Below are positions 43,141 to 51,901 of a DNA stretch of 64,000 bases, piece by piece (within the stretch, counting starts at the first letter, position 1; every line of letters starts with the position of its first letter). Both the position numbers and the translations under genes were made by a program. Origin of the DNA: Bacillota bacterium (GTDB lineage: Bacteria > Bacillota > Clostridia > Lachnospirales > Lachnospiraceae); assembly GCA_023418475.1 (NCBI GenBank), contig JAEZZO010000066.1:54139-118138 (forward strand). Reading direction: 5' to 3'. Under the pieces are notes generated by a model. It searched no databases and was not told the origin of the DNA. It saw only the letters and a list, made by a program, of their open reading frames with translations.

Positions 43141-44112
43141 CTATTGTACTATTTTTGTTAACTCATCAACAGCTGACGCAAGTTCTTTTATGGCATAATT
43201 ATACTGCGAATCATCCGTATACTTCCGATATTTTGTTTCAATCACCATAATCAGATACAAATACATATCGTAAAGCAGTGCCCTTACCGGGGAGTCCTTT
43301 CGAAGATCTTCTCCGTAACCCTCCATAAAGGCATTGCATCTCGCGTTTCGGCGGAAAAAGTATTCCATTAACGGATCTCCCCATAATGACCTCTCGAAAT
43401 CAATAATCCCTGAGACTTTCCCGTCTCTGACAAACACATTACCATCCCACAAATCCCAATGTACAAAAACTGGTGTTTTGATTTCTTCCAGCGAAAAAGC
43501 TGCCTTCTGTAACAGCTTCCGGACTGCATCATATTCCATTCCAATACTAATTTCGATTTTTTCTCCGTCTGCCAGCACTTCCTCTATCATAGCAAGAAAT
43601 GTCTCCTTCCAGCAGCTTCCTTGTTTTTCCGGCTGACCAAAATAACCAAAGCTACTGCCTTCTATCCTGTTAATCTCCCTGTTAAGCTTACCTGTCTCTC
43701 TTACGATCTCGTCATACTTCTCCTGCACCAACCCGTTCCCTTTTAAGGTATATAAACTCTCCCCATCAAGTTTTTCCATGAAGAAGTAATCCGCGTCGCA
43801 CAAGCTTCTTGAGCTGTCATAATAGAATACCTCCGGTACCGGAATCTTTGCTTTCTCTTTTGCCAGCCGTAAGCCTTCCACTTCTGCTATCATAATATTT
43901 TTCTCATATGACATAATCTGAGACCTCATAGGTGGGGCAATTTTAAGAATTATTGTACGCTCCGGCATTGCTACTTCATAAGCCACATTAAAAAACCCCT
44001 CTGACAGTTCCCTTATCTTAAGCTCATCCGGCCTAAGGCTGTTCTGAAAAGCTTTTTGAACCATTTTAACGATTATATCCTTTGATTGTTTATTCTTTGT
44101 AGCACTTTCCAC
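43141..44112 (-). CDS. APH/choline kinase-like phosphotransferase
   Basis: A 323-residue kinase-like fold. The catalytic loop is PVFVHWDLWDGNVFVRDGKV and the Mg-binding Asp is in VSGIIDFERSLWGDPLMEYF; IILKIAPP holds the ATP lysine. The family phosphorylates aminoglycosides, macrolides, choline, fructosamine or other small molecules, and the substrate is not predictable. A GTG start is supported by GAGAGGTG seven nt upstream. It lies 88 bp downstream of a tetR gene in the same direction and is probably controlled by it. Confidence 0.85.
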   Translation of the reverse strand: MESATKNKQSKDIIVKMVQKAFQNSLRPDELKIRELSEGFFNVAYEVAMPERTIILKIAPPMRSQIMSYEKNIMIAEVEGLRLAKEKAKIPVPEVFYYDSSRSLCDADYFFMEKLDGESLYTLKGNGLVQEKYDEIVRETGKLNREINRIEGSSFGYFGQPEKQGSCWKETFLAMIEEVLADGEKIEISIGMEYDAVRKLLQKAAFSLEEIKTPVFVHWDLWDGNVFVRDGKVSGIIDFERSLWGDPLMEYFFRRNARCNAFMEGYGEDLRKDSPVRALLYDMYLYLIMVIETKYRKYTDDSQYNYAIKELASAVDELTKIVQ

Positions 44113-44200
44113 TCTTTCGCACCTCTCATTTTTTGTAAGTAACCACCAGTTTTTTTGAAGTCTATTTACCTATTATGTAAAATAATATACCAAATCCTTT

Positions 44201-44767
44201 TTACCCAAACAGAATATCAATTATTTCCTCAAGATAGTTATCCCTCTCCTCCTTACGGTGAAAGTCGAACCCCAGACATTCCCTGCTTAGATCCTCTCGT
44301 AAAAACGCGGCCTGCAACATAGATGTCAAATTAAACAAAAGTATTCTTTTCCTTTCCTCGGATAAGTTATACTTGATCAGAGATTGGGAAAAGCCTAAGA
44401 CCGTTTTCATTGTATTATCCATTATTCTTGGATTCCTTTGATCCCCGAGTATTGAAATACGGGAAACAGCCGGATTGTCAACCAGAAAATCAGCTACCAG
44501 TTTTGTTGTCATTTTAAGATGACTGACTGGGTCTAATTCCTGGCTGATCTGCGAATGAAGAGACATAATCACATTACTGATCATTTTCTGCACGCATTGC
44601 TCTATCAGCTGTTCCTTTGACCCAAAATGATAATTAATTAGTCCTACCCCTATGTCCGCCTGTTCGGCTATCATACGTATTGTTATCTCATCAACATTAC
44701 CGCTGCTGTCCTTAATAAGTCTGGTTGTTATTTCGATTATTTTATTAATACATTCTTCTTTTTTCAT
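44201..44767 (-). CDS. TetR family transcriptional regulator
   Basis: A 188-residue TetR regulator. The N-terminal helix-turn-helix is ITIRMIAEQADIGVGLINYH followed by FGSKEQLIEQ. The C-terminal ligand domain is all helical. The ATG at 44767 follows AAAGGAGAT; an ATG 12 codons earlier has no site. A perfect 15-bp palindrome lies directly upstream, so autoregulation is likely. The downstream phosphotransferase would be its output. Confidence 0.92.
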   Translation of the reverse strand: MKKEECINKIIEITTRLIKDSSGNVDEITIRMIAEQADIGVGLINYHFGSKEQLIEQCVQKMISNVIMSLHSQISQELDPVSHLKMTTKLVADFLVDNPAVSRISILGDQRNPRIMDNTMKTVLGFSQSLIKYNLSEERKRILLFNLTSMLQAAFLREDLSRECLGFDFHRKEERDNYLEEIIDILFG

Positions 44768-44779
44768 GATCTCCTTTTG

Positions 44780-44827
44780 TTGAACATTGTTCAATATTAT
44801 CATATGGTATTATTTAGCTTTTGTCAA
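44780..44827 (-). promoter_or_regulatory. tetR promoter and operator
   Basis: The minus strand reads TTGACA (44827-44822), a 17-nt spacer and TATGAT (44804-44799). TTGAACATTGTTCAA (44780-44794), a perfect palindrome, covers the expected transcription start, ideal for a TetR repressor. Confidence 0.8.
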
Positions 44828-44842
44828 TACTTATTAAAAACG

Positions 44843-44890
44843 AAAAACCACAATTAAGAAAATAAAATCTATTTTCTCAACTGTGGTTTT
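44843..44890. terminator. Long bidirectional terminator between hydF and tetR
   Basis: AAAACCACAATTAAGAAAAT pairs with ATTTTCTCAACTGTGGTTTT across a short loop (two mismatches), with T-rich flanks on both strands. Confidence 0.8.
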
Positions 44891-44934
44891 ATCTATCCCT
44901 TCCTATTCCTGTGCTTTACAGACAAATATTGAAT

Positions 44935-46128
44935 TTATATTACGGTGATCTTATCCAGAATGCCGGTCAGATACGCAATTGTAATTCCGTAATTAGTCAT
45001 AGGTATGTTCTGCTGTTTTGCATGCTCTACTCTGTTCATTACGTATTTGCGGTTAAACATACAGGCTCCGCATTGTATAACAAGATCATACGCCGAAAGC
45101 TCGGCTGGGAAATCATTTCCACTTACATTTACTATTGTAAGGCTTTCCCCAACCTTCTTACGAAGCATGCGAGGCAGCTTTTCCCTGCCGATATCCTCTG
45201 TAAGTGGAACATGTGTGCATGCCTCGGCGATCAGAACTTTGGAGTTTGGTGTAAGCTGCTCAATAGCTCGTGCACTTTTTACGAAGTAGTCTATATCACC
45301 CTTATGTCCTGCGTACAATACTGAAAAGGATGTCAGCATGCTTTCTGCCGGCTTCTTGCTATACACCAGCGCAAAGACCTGAGAATCGGTAATGATCAGC
45401 TTAGGGGGTTTTGCAAAACTTGTTAAAGCCTCTTCATACTTATCCGCAGTGCAGCTAAGAACAATACATTTCTTATCCAGCAGTTCGCGAAGGGTCTGTA
45501 CCTGCGGAAGAATTAATCGTCCCTTTGGTGCCTGGATATCCTGGGGCATAACAAGAAGTACCGTATCACCTTCGGATACCAAATCCCCGGTGATACTTTT
45601 TGCATCAAAATCCTCCGGCAGATTTCTGATAATCTCTTCTCTTATCTTCTCAACCCCTAATTTGGAAATTGCACTGATTTTTAATGGCTCGGTTTTCATG
45701 GCCTCATAAATCTTATTTCGAATTTTCTCTGCATTTGTAATCTGATCAATCTTATTAATGATCATAATAACAGGTGCCTTACGTGCCTTAAACTCCTTTG
45801 CCCATTCCAGTTCCTGTACGATATCTTCCTCACTGCATACAATCAGTGCAACATCGGTTTTCTCCATGGCCACTCTTGTTTTTTCTACTCGCATCTGCCC
45901 CAGATAACCGCTGTCATCGAAACCAGCCGTATCAATCAGTACACAGGGTCCAATTCCATAGATTTCAATTGTTTTATATACCGGATCGGTGGTGGTTCCC
46001 GCTATATCAGAAACCAATGCTGTATTATGTCCGGTCAATGCATTTATCAGGGTTGACTTTCCGCTGTTTCTTTTCCCAAATATTCCAATATGGAGCTGAT
46101 TTGCTCTTGGGGTATCATTTAAACTCAT
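44935..46128 (-). CDS. hydF: [FeFe]-hydrogenase maturation GTPase HydF
   Basis: A 397-residue scaffold for H-cluster assembly. The GTPase domain has the P-loop GKRNSGKS (18-25), SDIAGTTTDPV, DTAGF and NKID. The C-terminal [4Fe-4S]-binding part has CTHVP followed by the CGACMF motif, the C-x-H...C-x2-C ligands of HydF. It receives the 2Fe precursor made by HydE and HydG and delivers it to HydA. The ATG at 46128 matches the family start (LNDTPRANQLHIGIFGKRNS); a longer frame adds 27 unlikely residues. Third gene of the hydE-hydG-hydF cluster. Confidence 0.95.
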   Translation of the reverse strand: MSLNDTPRANQLHIGIFGKRNSGKSTLINALTGHNTALVSDIAGTTTDPVYKTIEIYGIGPCVLIDTAGFDDSGYLGQMRVEKTRVAMEKTDVALIVCSEEDIVQELEWAKEFKARKAPVIMIINKIDQITNAEKIRNKIYEAMKTEPLKISAISKLGVEKIREEIIRNLPEDFDAKSITGDLVSEGDTVLLVMPQDIQAPKGRLILPQVQTLRELLDKKCIVLSCTADKYEEALTSFAKPPKLIITDSQVFALVYSKKPAESMLTSFSVLYAGHKGDIDYFVKSARAIEQLTPNSKVLIAEACTHVPLTEDIGREKLPRMLRKKVGESLTIVNVSGNDFPAELSAYDLVIQCGACMFNRKYVMNRVEHAKQQNIPMTNYGITIAYLTGILDKITVI

Positions 46129-46228
46129 AGGTATATATCCTTTCTGGTTATGCCACTCTCTATGCATTTGCAAACAACGACGATTTCCAAACAGAAATTT
46201 CTCAGCCATTTATTTCGCTGCTTTGCTA

Positions 46229-47647
46229 TTAAAATCTAAAATCTCTCTTACCTTCTTTCATTTTCTCCAGATTATCTTTTGCTATCCTATAAACCTTTTC
46301 ATTAGGAATATGCTTTAATTCCTTCTCAATTAATGCTTCACCCTTGCTTTTTGTTTCTTGCGAAGCATAATCTTCCAAGTATTCCTTTAGTGTCATTAAG
46401 GCATTTGGCTGACAGCAATTCGCAATTTGACCCGATTTCAACAGCTTCATAAAACGGTCCCCGGTTCGGCCTTCCCTGTAACAGGCTGTACAGAAGCTTG
46501 GAATATGTCCTAGGTCAAACAGCCAATTTACGATTTCATCTAAAGTTCTGCTGTCATCCACATCGAATTGCGCTGAGCTTTCGTCCTCCGGTTCAGGTTC
46601 TGCATATCCCCCGACACTGGTCTTAGATCCTCCGCTGATCTGTGATACACCAAGTTTTAGTACCTTTTCCCTGCTTTTTCTTGATTCCCGTGTCGAGACA
46701 ATTATACCGGTATAAGGTACGGCTATTCGTAAGATAGCAACTATTTTCTCAAATATGTCATCTGAAATCGCATCCTGAAATGTGGATGGATCAATATCCT
46801 CCGCCGGACGAATTCTTGGTACGCTGATTGTATGAGGTCCGACTCCCATTGCAGCCTCCAGATGCTCCGCATGCATCAAAACTCCACAGAAATCATAACG
46901 GTACATATTGAGTCCATATAACACACCTAGTCCTACATCGTCAATTCCGCCCTCCATGGCCCGGTCCATTGCTTCCGTATGATAAGCATAATTATGCTTT
47001 GGCCCTGTGGGGTGCAGCTTCTCATAATTATCTTTATGATAGGTTTCCTGGAACAGAATATAAGTTCCGATGCCTGCTTCGTGGAGCTTCCTGTAATCCT
47101 CCACTGTTGTAGCCGCAATATTAACGTTTACTCTTCGAATCGCTCCGTTCTTATGTTTGATGGAATAGATGGTCTGAATACTCTCAAGAATATATTCCAG
47201 AGGATTATTCACCGGGTCCTCTCCGGCTTCGAGGGCAAGACGCTTATGTCCCATATCCTGCAGTGCAGTTACCTCTCTGATAATATCCTCCTGGGAAAGC
47301 TTTTTTCGAGGAATATGTTTATTGACATAATGATATGGACAGTATACACAACCGTTAACACAATAGTTGGAAAGATACAAAGGTGCAAACATTACGATAC
47401 GGTTACCATAAAATCTCTCCTTGATTTTGATTGCCAGATCAAAGATCTTACAGATCTCATCCTCCAGATCACATTCTAACAAGACCAATGCCTCACGGTG
47501 CGTAATTCCCTTCATGTCCTCTGCTTTTTTCAAAATCCTGTCAATCAGTTCTCTGTTATTCTTATTTGCTTTCGCATATTCCAGCGTTTCCAGAATTTCC
47601 TCATGACTTATAAATTCTTCTGCCTTTTTAGATTTTACATCATACAT
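46229..47647 (-). CDS. hydG: [FeFe]-hydrogenase maturase HydG (radical SAM)
   Basis: A 472-residue tyrosine lyase that makes CO and cyanide ligands for the H-cluster. The radical-SAM cluster cysteines are Cys96, Cys100 and Cys103 in YCVNGCVYCPYHY. The C-terminal auxiliary cluster motif lies in FCTACYREGRTGDRFM, with NCCQPNALMTLKEYLEDYAS near the end. EAGEDP and HTISVPRIRPA are typical of the family. It stands 100 bp upstream of hydF and 312 bp downstream of hydE. Length is normal. Confidence 0.96.
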   Translation of the reverse strand: MYDVKSKKAEEFISHEEILETLEYAKANKNNRELIDRILKKAEDMKGITHREALVLLECDLEDEICKIFDLAIKIKERFYGNRIVMFAPLYLSNYCVNGCVYCPYHYVNKHIPRKKLSQEDIIREVTALQDMGHKRLALEAGEDPVNNPLEYILESIQTIYSIKHKNGAIRRVNVNIAATTVEDYRKLHEAGIGTYILFQETYHKDNYEKLHPTGPKHNYAYHTEAMDRAMEGGIDDVGLGVLYGLNMYRYDFCGVLMHAEHLEAAMGVGPHTISVPRIRPAEDIDPSTFQDAISDDIFEKIVAILRIAVPYTGIIVSTRESRKSREKVLKLGVSQISGGSKTSVGGYAEPEPEDESSAQFDVDDSRTLDEIVNWLFDLGHIPSFCTACYREGRTGDRFMKLLKSGQIANCCQPNALMTLKEYLEDYASQETKSKGEALIEKELKHIPNEKVYRIAKDNLEKMKEGKRDFRF

Positions 47648-47959
47648 AATATGTTCTCCTTTGGACCAGCTGCTATCCCTATCTGACGATTGTAATTTGA
47701 ACAGCCTTACACTTTATGATTATCAAGGCTGTAGTATACCGGAATACCTCTTACAAATCATCATGAAATACCTGCTGGATTTATATTAATGAAATATACT
47801 TCTTTGTATACTCAATCGCATTCTTTCTGCTTATAATTTCTTACTGCTTACTTTTGTTTTCTTTCTTCTTAATTTATCTTCTTTCTTTATTCTTTTTACT
47901 TTATAATCTTTTTACCTTTTACTTTTTGCTTTTTTTGTTTCATGCCACATTCCGAATTG
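47648..47959. other. hydE-hydG spacer with purine-rich minus strand
   Basis: About 310 bp. ACAGCCTT/AAGGCTGT forms a stem at 47701-47732. From about 47825 to 47940 the plus strand has almost no G and is mostly T and C, so the message strand is an A/G-rich tract with AAAAGTAAAAGGTAAAAAG-like repeats. No gene seen; it may be a spacer within the transcript or hold a separate hydG promoter. Confidence 0.4.
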
Positions 47960-49024
47960 TTACAGAAGATTTGCTGTAACCTCCTGATAATCACCTCTGT
48001 CAACCGCCAATTCATATCCGATTTTCTTCATTCTTCTGTCCAGACAGAAACGGCACTCTGCTGCTTCATCACCAGTGCAGATCTTGTTATCATAGAGCTC
48101 ATATTGCTTACGGACTGAAGTTGGAGACAGATTTGGCATTACAACATTAGCTCCATGTAAGATACCCTGCTCCCTGCCATTTGGATTAATTGTTCCAAGT
48201 GCTGTCGTTGCCGGAATTAGTGCATTCGGTATCATAAGGCGAAGTATACTAATTAACAATAACGTTTCTTCCATACTCCCTGATATTTTATCAGCAAATG
48301 GCGTTTGATGATGCGGAATAAACGGCCCAATGCCAATCATCTGAGGATTAAGCTCCTTCAAGAAAAAAAGATCCTCTGCTATTGTTTCCGGTGTCTGACC
48401 GGGAGAACCTACCATGAAGCCTGCACCTACCTGATATCCGATCTGTTTCAAATTTATCAGACACTGCTTCCGGTTTGACAGACTAAGATTTTTGGGATGC
48501 AGCTTTCTATAATGCTCCTCATTTGCTGTTTCATGCCGTAGCAGGTACCTGTCGGCTCCAGCTTTATAATAGCGAAGATAGCTCTCATAGCTTTTCTCAC
48601 CGATGGATAAGGTAAGTGCACACTCCGTATATGCCGATTTTATTCTCTCTATGATTTCCACCATGTCCTCATCCGAAAAGCTTCTGTCCTCACCACCTTG
48701 CAGCACAAAGGTCCGAAATCCGAGATCATAGCCTGATTTGCAGCAATCCAGAATCTCATCCTTCGTAAGCCGGTATCTGCAAACCTCATGGTTGCTTTTC
48801 CTGATACCGCAGTAGTAACAATCATTCTTGCAGTAATTTGTAAACTCAATCAGTCCCCGGGTGTATATCTTATTATTAAAATGTTTCCTGGCAGTCAACT
48901 GCGCTCTTTCCCGAAGATATTCCCTATCCGGTGGTGTTATTTCTGATAATAGAATGAGGATTTCTTCTCTGCTAAGTATTCTCTGCTTCTCCAGCCGGTT
49001 GATTAATTCCTTGATTTTTGTCAT
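47960..49024 (-). CDS. hydE: [FeFe]-hydrogenase maturase HydE (radical SAM)
   Basis: A 354-residue radical-SAM enzyme. The cluster cysteines are Cys65, Cys69 and Cys72 in FTNYCKNDCYYCGIR. LQGGEDRSFSDEDM, LSIGEKSYESYLRYYKAGAD and RHETANEEHYRKLHP are typical of HydE/PylB. A C-terminal CRFCLDRR pattern with Cys residues may hold an accessory cluster. It helps build the dithiomethylamine-bridged diiron unit. It is the first gene of the maturase cluster and is preceded by a structured RNA ending in an intrinsic terminator, which suggests control by attenuation. Confidence 0.94.
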   Translation of the reverse strand: MTKIKELINRLEKQRILSREEILILLSEITPPDREYLRERAQLTARKHFNNKIYTRGLIEFTNYCKNDCYYCGIRKSNHEVCRYRLTKDEILDCCKSGYDLGFRTFVLQGGEDRSFSDEDMVEIIERIKSAYTECALTLSIGEKSYESYLRYYKAGADRYLLRHETANEEHYRKLHPKNLSLSNRKQCLINLKQIGYQVGAGFMVGSPGQTPETIAEDLFFLKELNPQMIGIGPFIPHHQTPFADKISGSMEETLLLISILRLMIPNALIPATTALGTINPNGREQGILHGANVVMPNLSPTSVRKQYELYDNKICTGDEAAECRFCLDRRMKKIGYELAVDRGDYQEVTANLL

Positions 49025-49135
49025 ACATCAACTCACTTTCCTGAATAATGGTTCTTACAGTGTCTAATAATTATCCAAAAATATTCCGCATACTAGCTTC
49101 ACAAGCCGACGGGCTTTTCATCTCTGTTAAGAATC

Positions 49136-49332
49136 AAAAAATCCTTGAGCCGGCAAGGCACAAGGATAGTATTCATTAAAAGCTTCTTCTTGGTAAGGTT
49201 TCTACGGTTTCAGAATTTATAGTTCTTATCTCCGTGAAATTCCTACTCAAAAGGAACTTACTTAAACTCTATTCCCGCCTTCCCACTTGGGCGAACCCTC
49301 GTTGTCAGTACGATATTTTTGTTACTTATTTA
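49136..49332 (-). ncRNA. Unidentified structured leader RNA or sRNA upstream of hydE
   Basis: A minus-strand promoter TTTACA (49367-49362), 17-nt spacer, TATACT (49344-49339) would start an RNA near 49332. The RNA can fold into a GGGTTCGCCC hairpin, then a three-way junction (GTAAG/CTTAC closing; TTCCT/AGGAA and TTTCACGG/CCGTAGAAA arms). It ends in a strong terminator, ATCCTTG...CAAGGAT (49167-49141), plus six T. Its length is about 197 nt. It lies 112 nt before hydE. The sequence does not match a riboswitch or 6S consensus that I can recall. Confidence 0.6.
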
Positions 49333-49492
49333 ACAATTAGTATATACCATTCTATTTCATTTGTAAATAAAAAATCTGAACGCTTTCCACTGCTTTATCT
49401 TGGAGATGTTGCTGTTCAAACTCAACCATATTCCAAGCTGTACCTCCGGTAAGTGCATCCGCTACTAAGCCGTATATTGCTGCTTGCTATCG

Positions 49493-50185
49493 TTATTTAT
49501 TTTCTCTTATTCTGCTTATCACAATTAGACCTGCCAGTATTATCGAAGAGGCCCAGATAGCTCTTATGCCGGTATGGTTTGTTATAATTCCTCCTATTAC
49601 AGCTCCCAGAATAAAGGAAACTATTACTGCAAAGTAACGGGCTGCGCGGGTTGCGTACACTTTATCCCGATCTGAGATTGCCTTATAAAGAGACTGTGAA
49701 AATGTACGAAGATTTCCTGTCATCATAGTGGTAGCATAGGATGAGTCCACAAGTTTATTAAAGGAACATACCTGTACAGCAGCAATAAACGAGATAGAAA
49801 CCGTTACAATGCCATTTGGAAATTCCGGAGGAACAAAGCCCAGCAGAAATAATAATATCATTTCTAATAGCAATATAAAATGAGCCCAATGGATTAGAAA
49901 CCGTGTCGGATGTGCCTTCTTGATTATCTCTACCGTAATAACTCCTAATACAAATGCCAGTATAGGCGGTATGTACATCAGTACCTGCTTCCATTCTCCC
50001 TTTGCGGCATGAAGCCCCAAAAAAACAATATTGCCGGTCTGCGCATTGGCAAATACACCATCTCTGCTGATATAAGTGTAAGCATCCAGATAACCGCCGA
50101 TGAGTGACAATACTATCCCAAAGGGAAGCGATTCATATAGCTTTAATATATTAGTTAATTTCTTAGAATTATCCTCTGTATTCAT
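49493..50185 (-). CDS. DUF1275 (YoaK) family membrane protein
   Basis: A 230-residue membrane protein with about six hydrophobic segments. The signatures GIVLSLIGGYLDAYTYISRD, GVFANAQTGNIVFLGL and SYATTMMTGNLRTFSQSLYK (the repeated A/M-TGN motif) define DUF1275. The function of the family is unknown. No cleavable signal. Monocistronic on the minus strand. Confidence 0.92.
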   Translation of the reverse strand: MNTEDNSKKLTNILKLYESLPFGIVLSLIGGYLDAYTYISRDGVFANAQTGNIVFLGLHAAKGEWKQVLMYIPPILAFVLGVITVEIIKKAHPTRFLIHWAHFILLLEMILLFLLGFVPPEFPNGIVTVSISFIAAVQVCSFNKLVDSSYATTMMTGNLRTFSQSLYKAISDRDKVYATRAARYFAVIVSFILGAVIGGIITNHTGIRAIWASSIILAGLIVISRIRENK

Positions 50186-50348
50186 AATTGCTACCTCTTA
50201 TCCAATAATAATGTTGTAAATGATTATAGCAATTCTAAATTTTTTTACAATGATAAATTATTAACTTTTCTATAATAATTTGCATTGTGCTGCATTGCTG
50301 TAAGCTCCCAGCATTTTCTTTGATAACAAAGTATTCTCTTCCTCTCTA

Positions 50349-50378
50349 GATGATGCCGCTTTGCGGCATCATCTTTTT
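50349..50378. terminator. Strong hairpin at the end of the nfeD-floA operon
   Basis: GATGATGCCGC (50349-50359) pairs with GCGGCATCATC (50363-50373) with a TTT loop, followed on the plus strand by TTTTT. It overlaps the stop codon of the minus-strand 130-aa gene. Its T run faces the plus direction although the nearby genes are on the minus strand. Confidence 0.7.
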
Positions 50379-50761
50379 CTATGTCTCCTGCTTACCGGTT
50401 TTTCAAGTATTTCAGTCCATATAATTGCTTCCTGTAATTTCTCAGGTATCACGTTATCGTAGAAGGACGCTGTACTGGCTGCAGTATTGTCCAACTCACT
50501 GCTTCCGGCATACCATCTGCCACGATCTTCCTCTCCTGCATTCACGGCTACTGACAGTTTATCCTCCGTCAAGTTGCTTGAGTCCGGCTCCTCTATATTG
50601 TTTCTATTGGTTTTCTTTGTGACAGTTCCAAAATTCTCTCTTCTTTTGTAATTGATGCCTTTCGAAACAACATCCGGTGAAGCATTCTCATTTATTAACT
50701 TCTTTAGAATAGAAGCCGGACCCTCTGATTTATAATACATAAAATTCTTGTCCAATGACAC
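50369..50761 (-). CDS. Hypothetical 130-aa protein in the floA operon
   Basis: A 130-residue hydrophilic protein (MSLDKNFMYYKSEGPASILK...SRRHRKR). The middle (NRNNIEEPDSSNLTEDKLSV...) looks disordered; no signal peptide, membrane segment or known motif. It follows floA by 13 bp, in the position taken by the small yqfB gene after floA in Bacillus, though I see no similarity. Probably cotranscribed with nfeD-floA. Function unknown. Confidence 0.6.
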   Translation of the reverse strand: MSLDKNFMYYKSEGPASILKKLINENASPDVVSKGINYKRRENFGTVTKKTNRNNIEEPDSSNLTEDKLSVAVNAGEEDRGRWYAGSSELDNTAASTASFYDNVIPEKLQEAIIWTEILEKPVSRRHRKR

Positions 50762-50774
50762 CTACCCTCTCCCC

Positions 50775-51752
50775 TTATTTTCTGGTATTATCACTATCAA
50801 GGATGGATTTCTTAGAAGTTTCCGATATTTTTTCTCTCATTTTGGTATCTGCTTTAATATTTTGCATATCATAATAGTCCATTACACCAAGATTGCCTTC
50901 CCTTAGAGCCTGCGCCATGGCTTTCGGTATCTCTGCCTCTGCCTCTACCACATAGGCACGCATCTCCTGCTCTTTCGCAACAGCCATTGCTCTTCTCTCC
51001 TCGGCCTTTGCCTGTGCAATATTTTTATCTGCTTCCGCCTGCAGAGTCTGAAGCTGTGCTCCGATATTTCGTCCAACATCAATGTCAGCAATATCAATCG
51101 AGAGAATTTCAAAAGCTGTTCCAGAATCCAGACCTTTGCTTAATACCCTTTTAGATATATCATCCGGATTTTCAAGCACCTCTTTATGAGATCTGGCGGA
51201 ACCGACTGTTGTTACAATACCTTCTCCGATTCTTGCTAGTATGGTTGCTTCACCGGCACCTCCAACCAGCCTCTCCAAATTGGCTCTAACAGTAACCCGT
51301 GCCTTAACCAGAAGTTCTATACCATCTTTTGCAACGGCTGAAACGTTCGATGTTTCGATCACCTTAGGATTAACACTCATTCTTACCGCATCAAATACAT
51401 CACGGCCGGCAAGATCAATCGCCGCGGCTTTTTCAAAATGCAGCTCAATTCCGGCTCTTTCCGATGCAATCAGTGCATTAACTACACTATCTACATTACC
51501 GCCTGCCAGATAATGAGCTTCCAACTGATTGACACTTAAGGATATCCCTGCTTTTGTTGCTTTAATAAGCGGCAATACTATTTTCGATGGAATTACTCTT
51601 CGCAGACGCATACCAATTAAATTGAAGATGCTTACCTTAACATTGGCTGCCAGCGAGGATATCCATAAACCAACGGGAACAAAACTGAAAAACATAATAA
51701 TTCCTAAAGCAATAATTCCTATAATAACTAACATTGTAATAGAATCCTGCAT
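50775..51752 (-). CDS. floA: Flotillin-like protein FloA
   Basis: A 325-residue membrane-associated scaffold protein. An N-terminal hydrophobic hairpin (MLVIIGIIALGIIMFFSFVP) is followed by a SPFH-like region (MSVNPKVIETSNVSAVAKDG, ARVTVRANLERLVGGAGEAT) and Ala/Glu-rich coiled coil (AEADKNIAQAKAEERRAMAV). FloA organises membrane microdomains. The ATG at 51752 has GGAAGGA upstream. nfeD lies upstream, as in Bacillus, but a 64-bp family B element is inserted between them. Confidence 0.95.
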   Translation of the reverse strand: MQDSITMLVIIGIIALGIIMFFSFVPVGLWISSLAANVKVSIFNLIGMRLRRVIPSKIVLPLIKATKAGISLSVNQLEAHYLAGGNVDSVVNALIASERAGIELHFEKAAAIDLAGRDVFDAVRMSVNPKVIETSNVSAVAKDGIELLVKARVTVRANLERLVGGAGEATILARIGEGIVTTVGSARSHKEVLENPDDISKRVLSKGLDSGTAFEILSIDIADIDVGRNIGAQLQTLQAEADKNIAQAKAEERRAMAVAKEQEMRAYVVEAEAEIPKAMAQALREGNLGVMDYYDMQNIKADTKMREKISETSKKSILDSDNTRK

Positions 51753-51787
51753 AATATAAATCCTTCCTTTCATAATTAGCTTTATTT

Positions 51788-51851
51788 TCGGCAATTACGA
51801 AACTATATAGTTATTCTAATTGTATACTTCTTGCGTTTCGCAAATACCTAT
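51788..51851. mobile_element. Truncated MITE, family B copy 3, between nfeD and floA
   Basis: A 64-bp internally deleted element in reverse orientation relative to copy 1. TCGGCAATTACGAAAC...TTGTATAC matches the right end of copy 1 and GTTTCGCAAATACCTAT its left end. It is flanked by a perfect 10-bp repeat AGCTTTATTT (51778-51787 and 51852-51861), the target-site duplication. Confidence 0.85.
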
Positions 51852-51901
51852 AGCTTTATTTAGATATTTCGTTTAGTACTACAAATATTCCATATAAGCA
51901 C

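Noticed and set aside
49086..49164. A 25-codon frame starting ATG near 49163 on the minus strand, within the hydE leader.
   Set aside because: It runs straight through the terminator stem and T tract, so the open frame is more simply a by-product of that structure.
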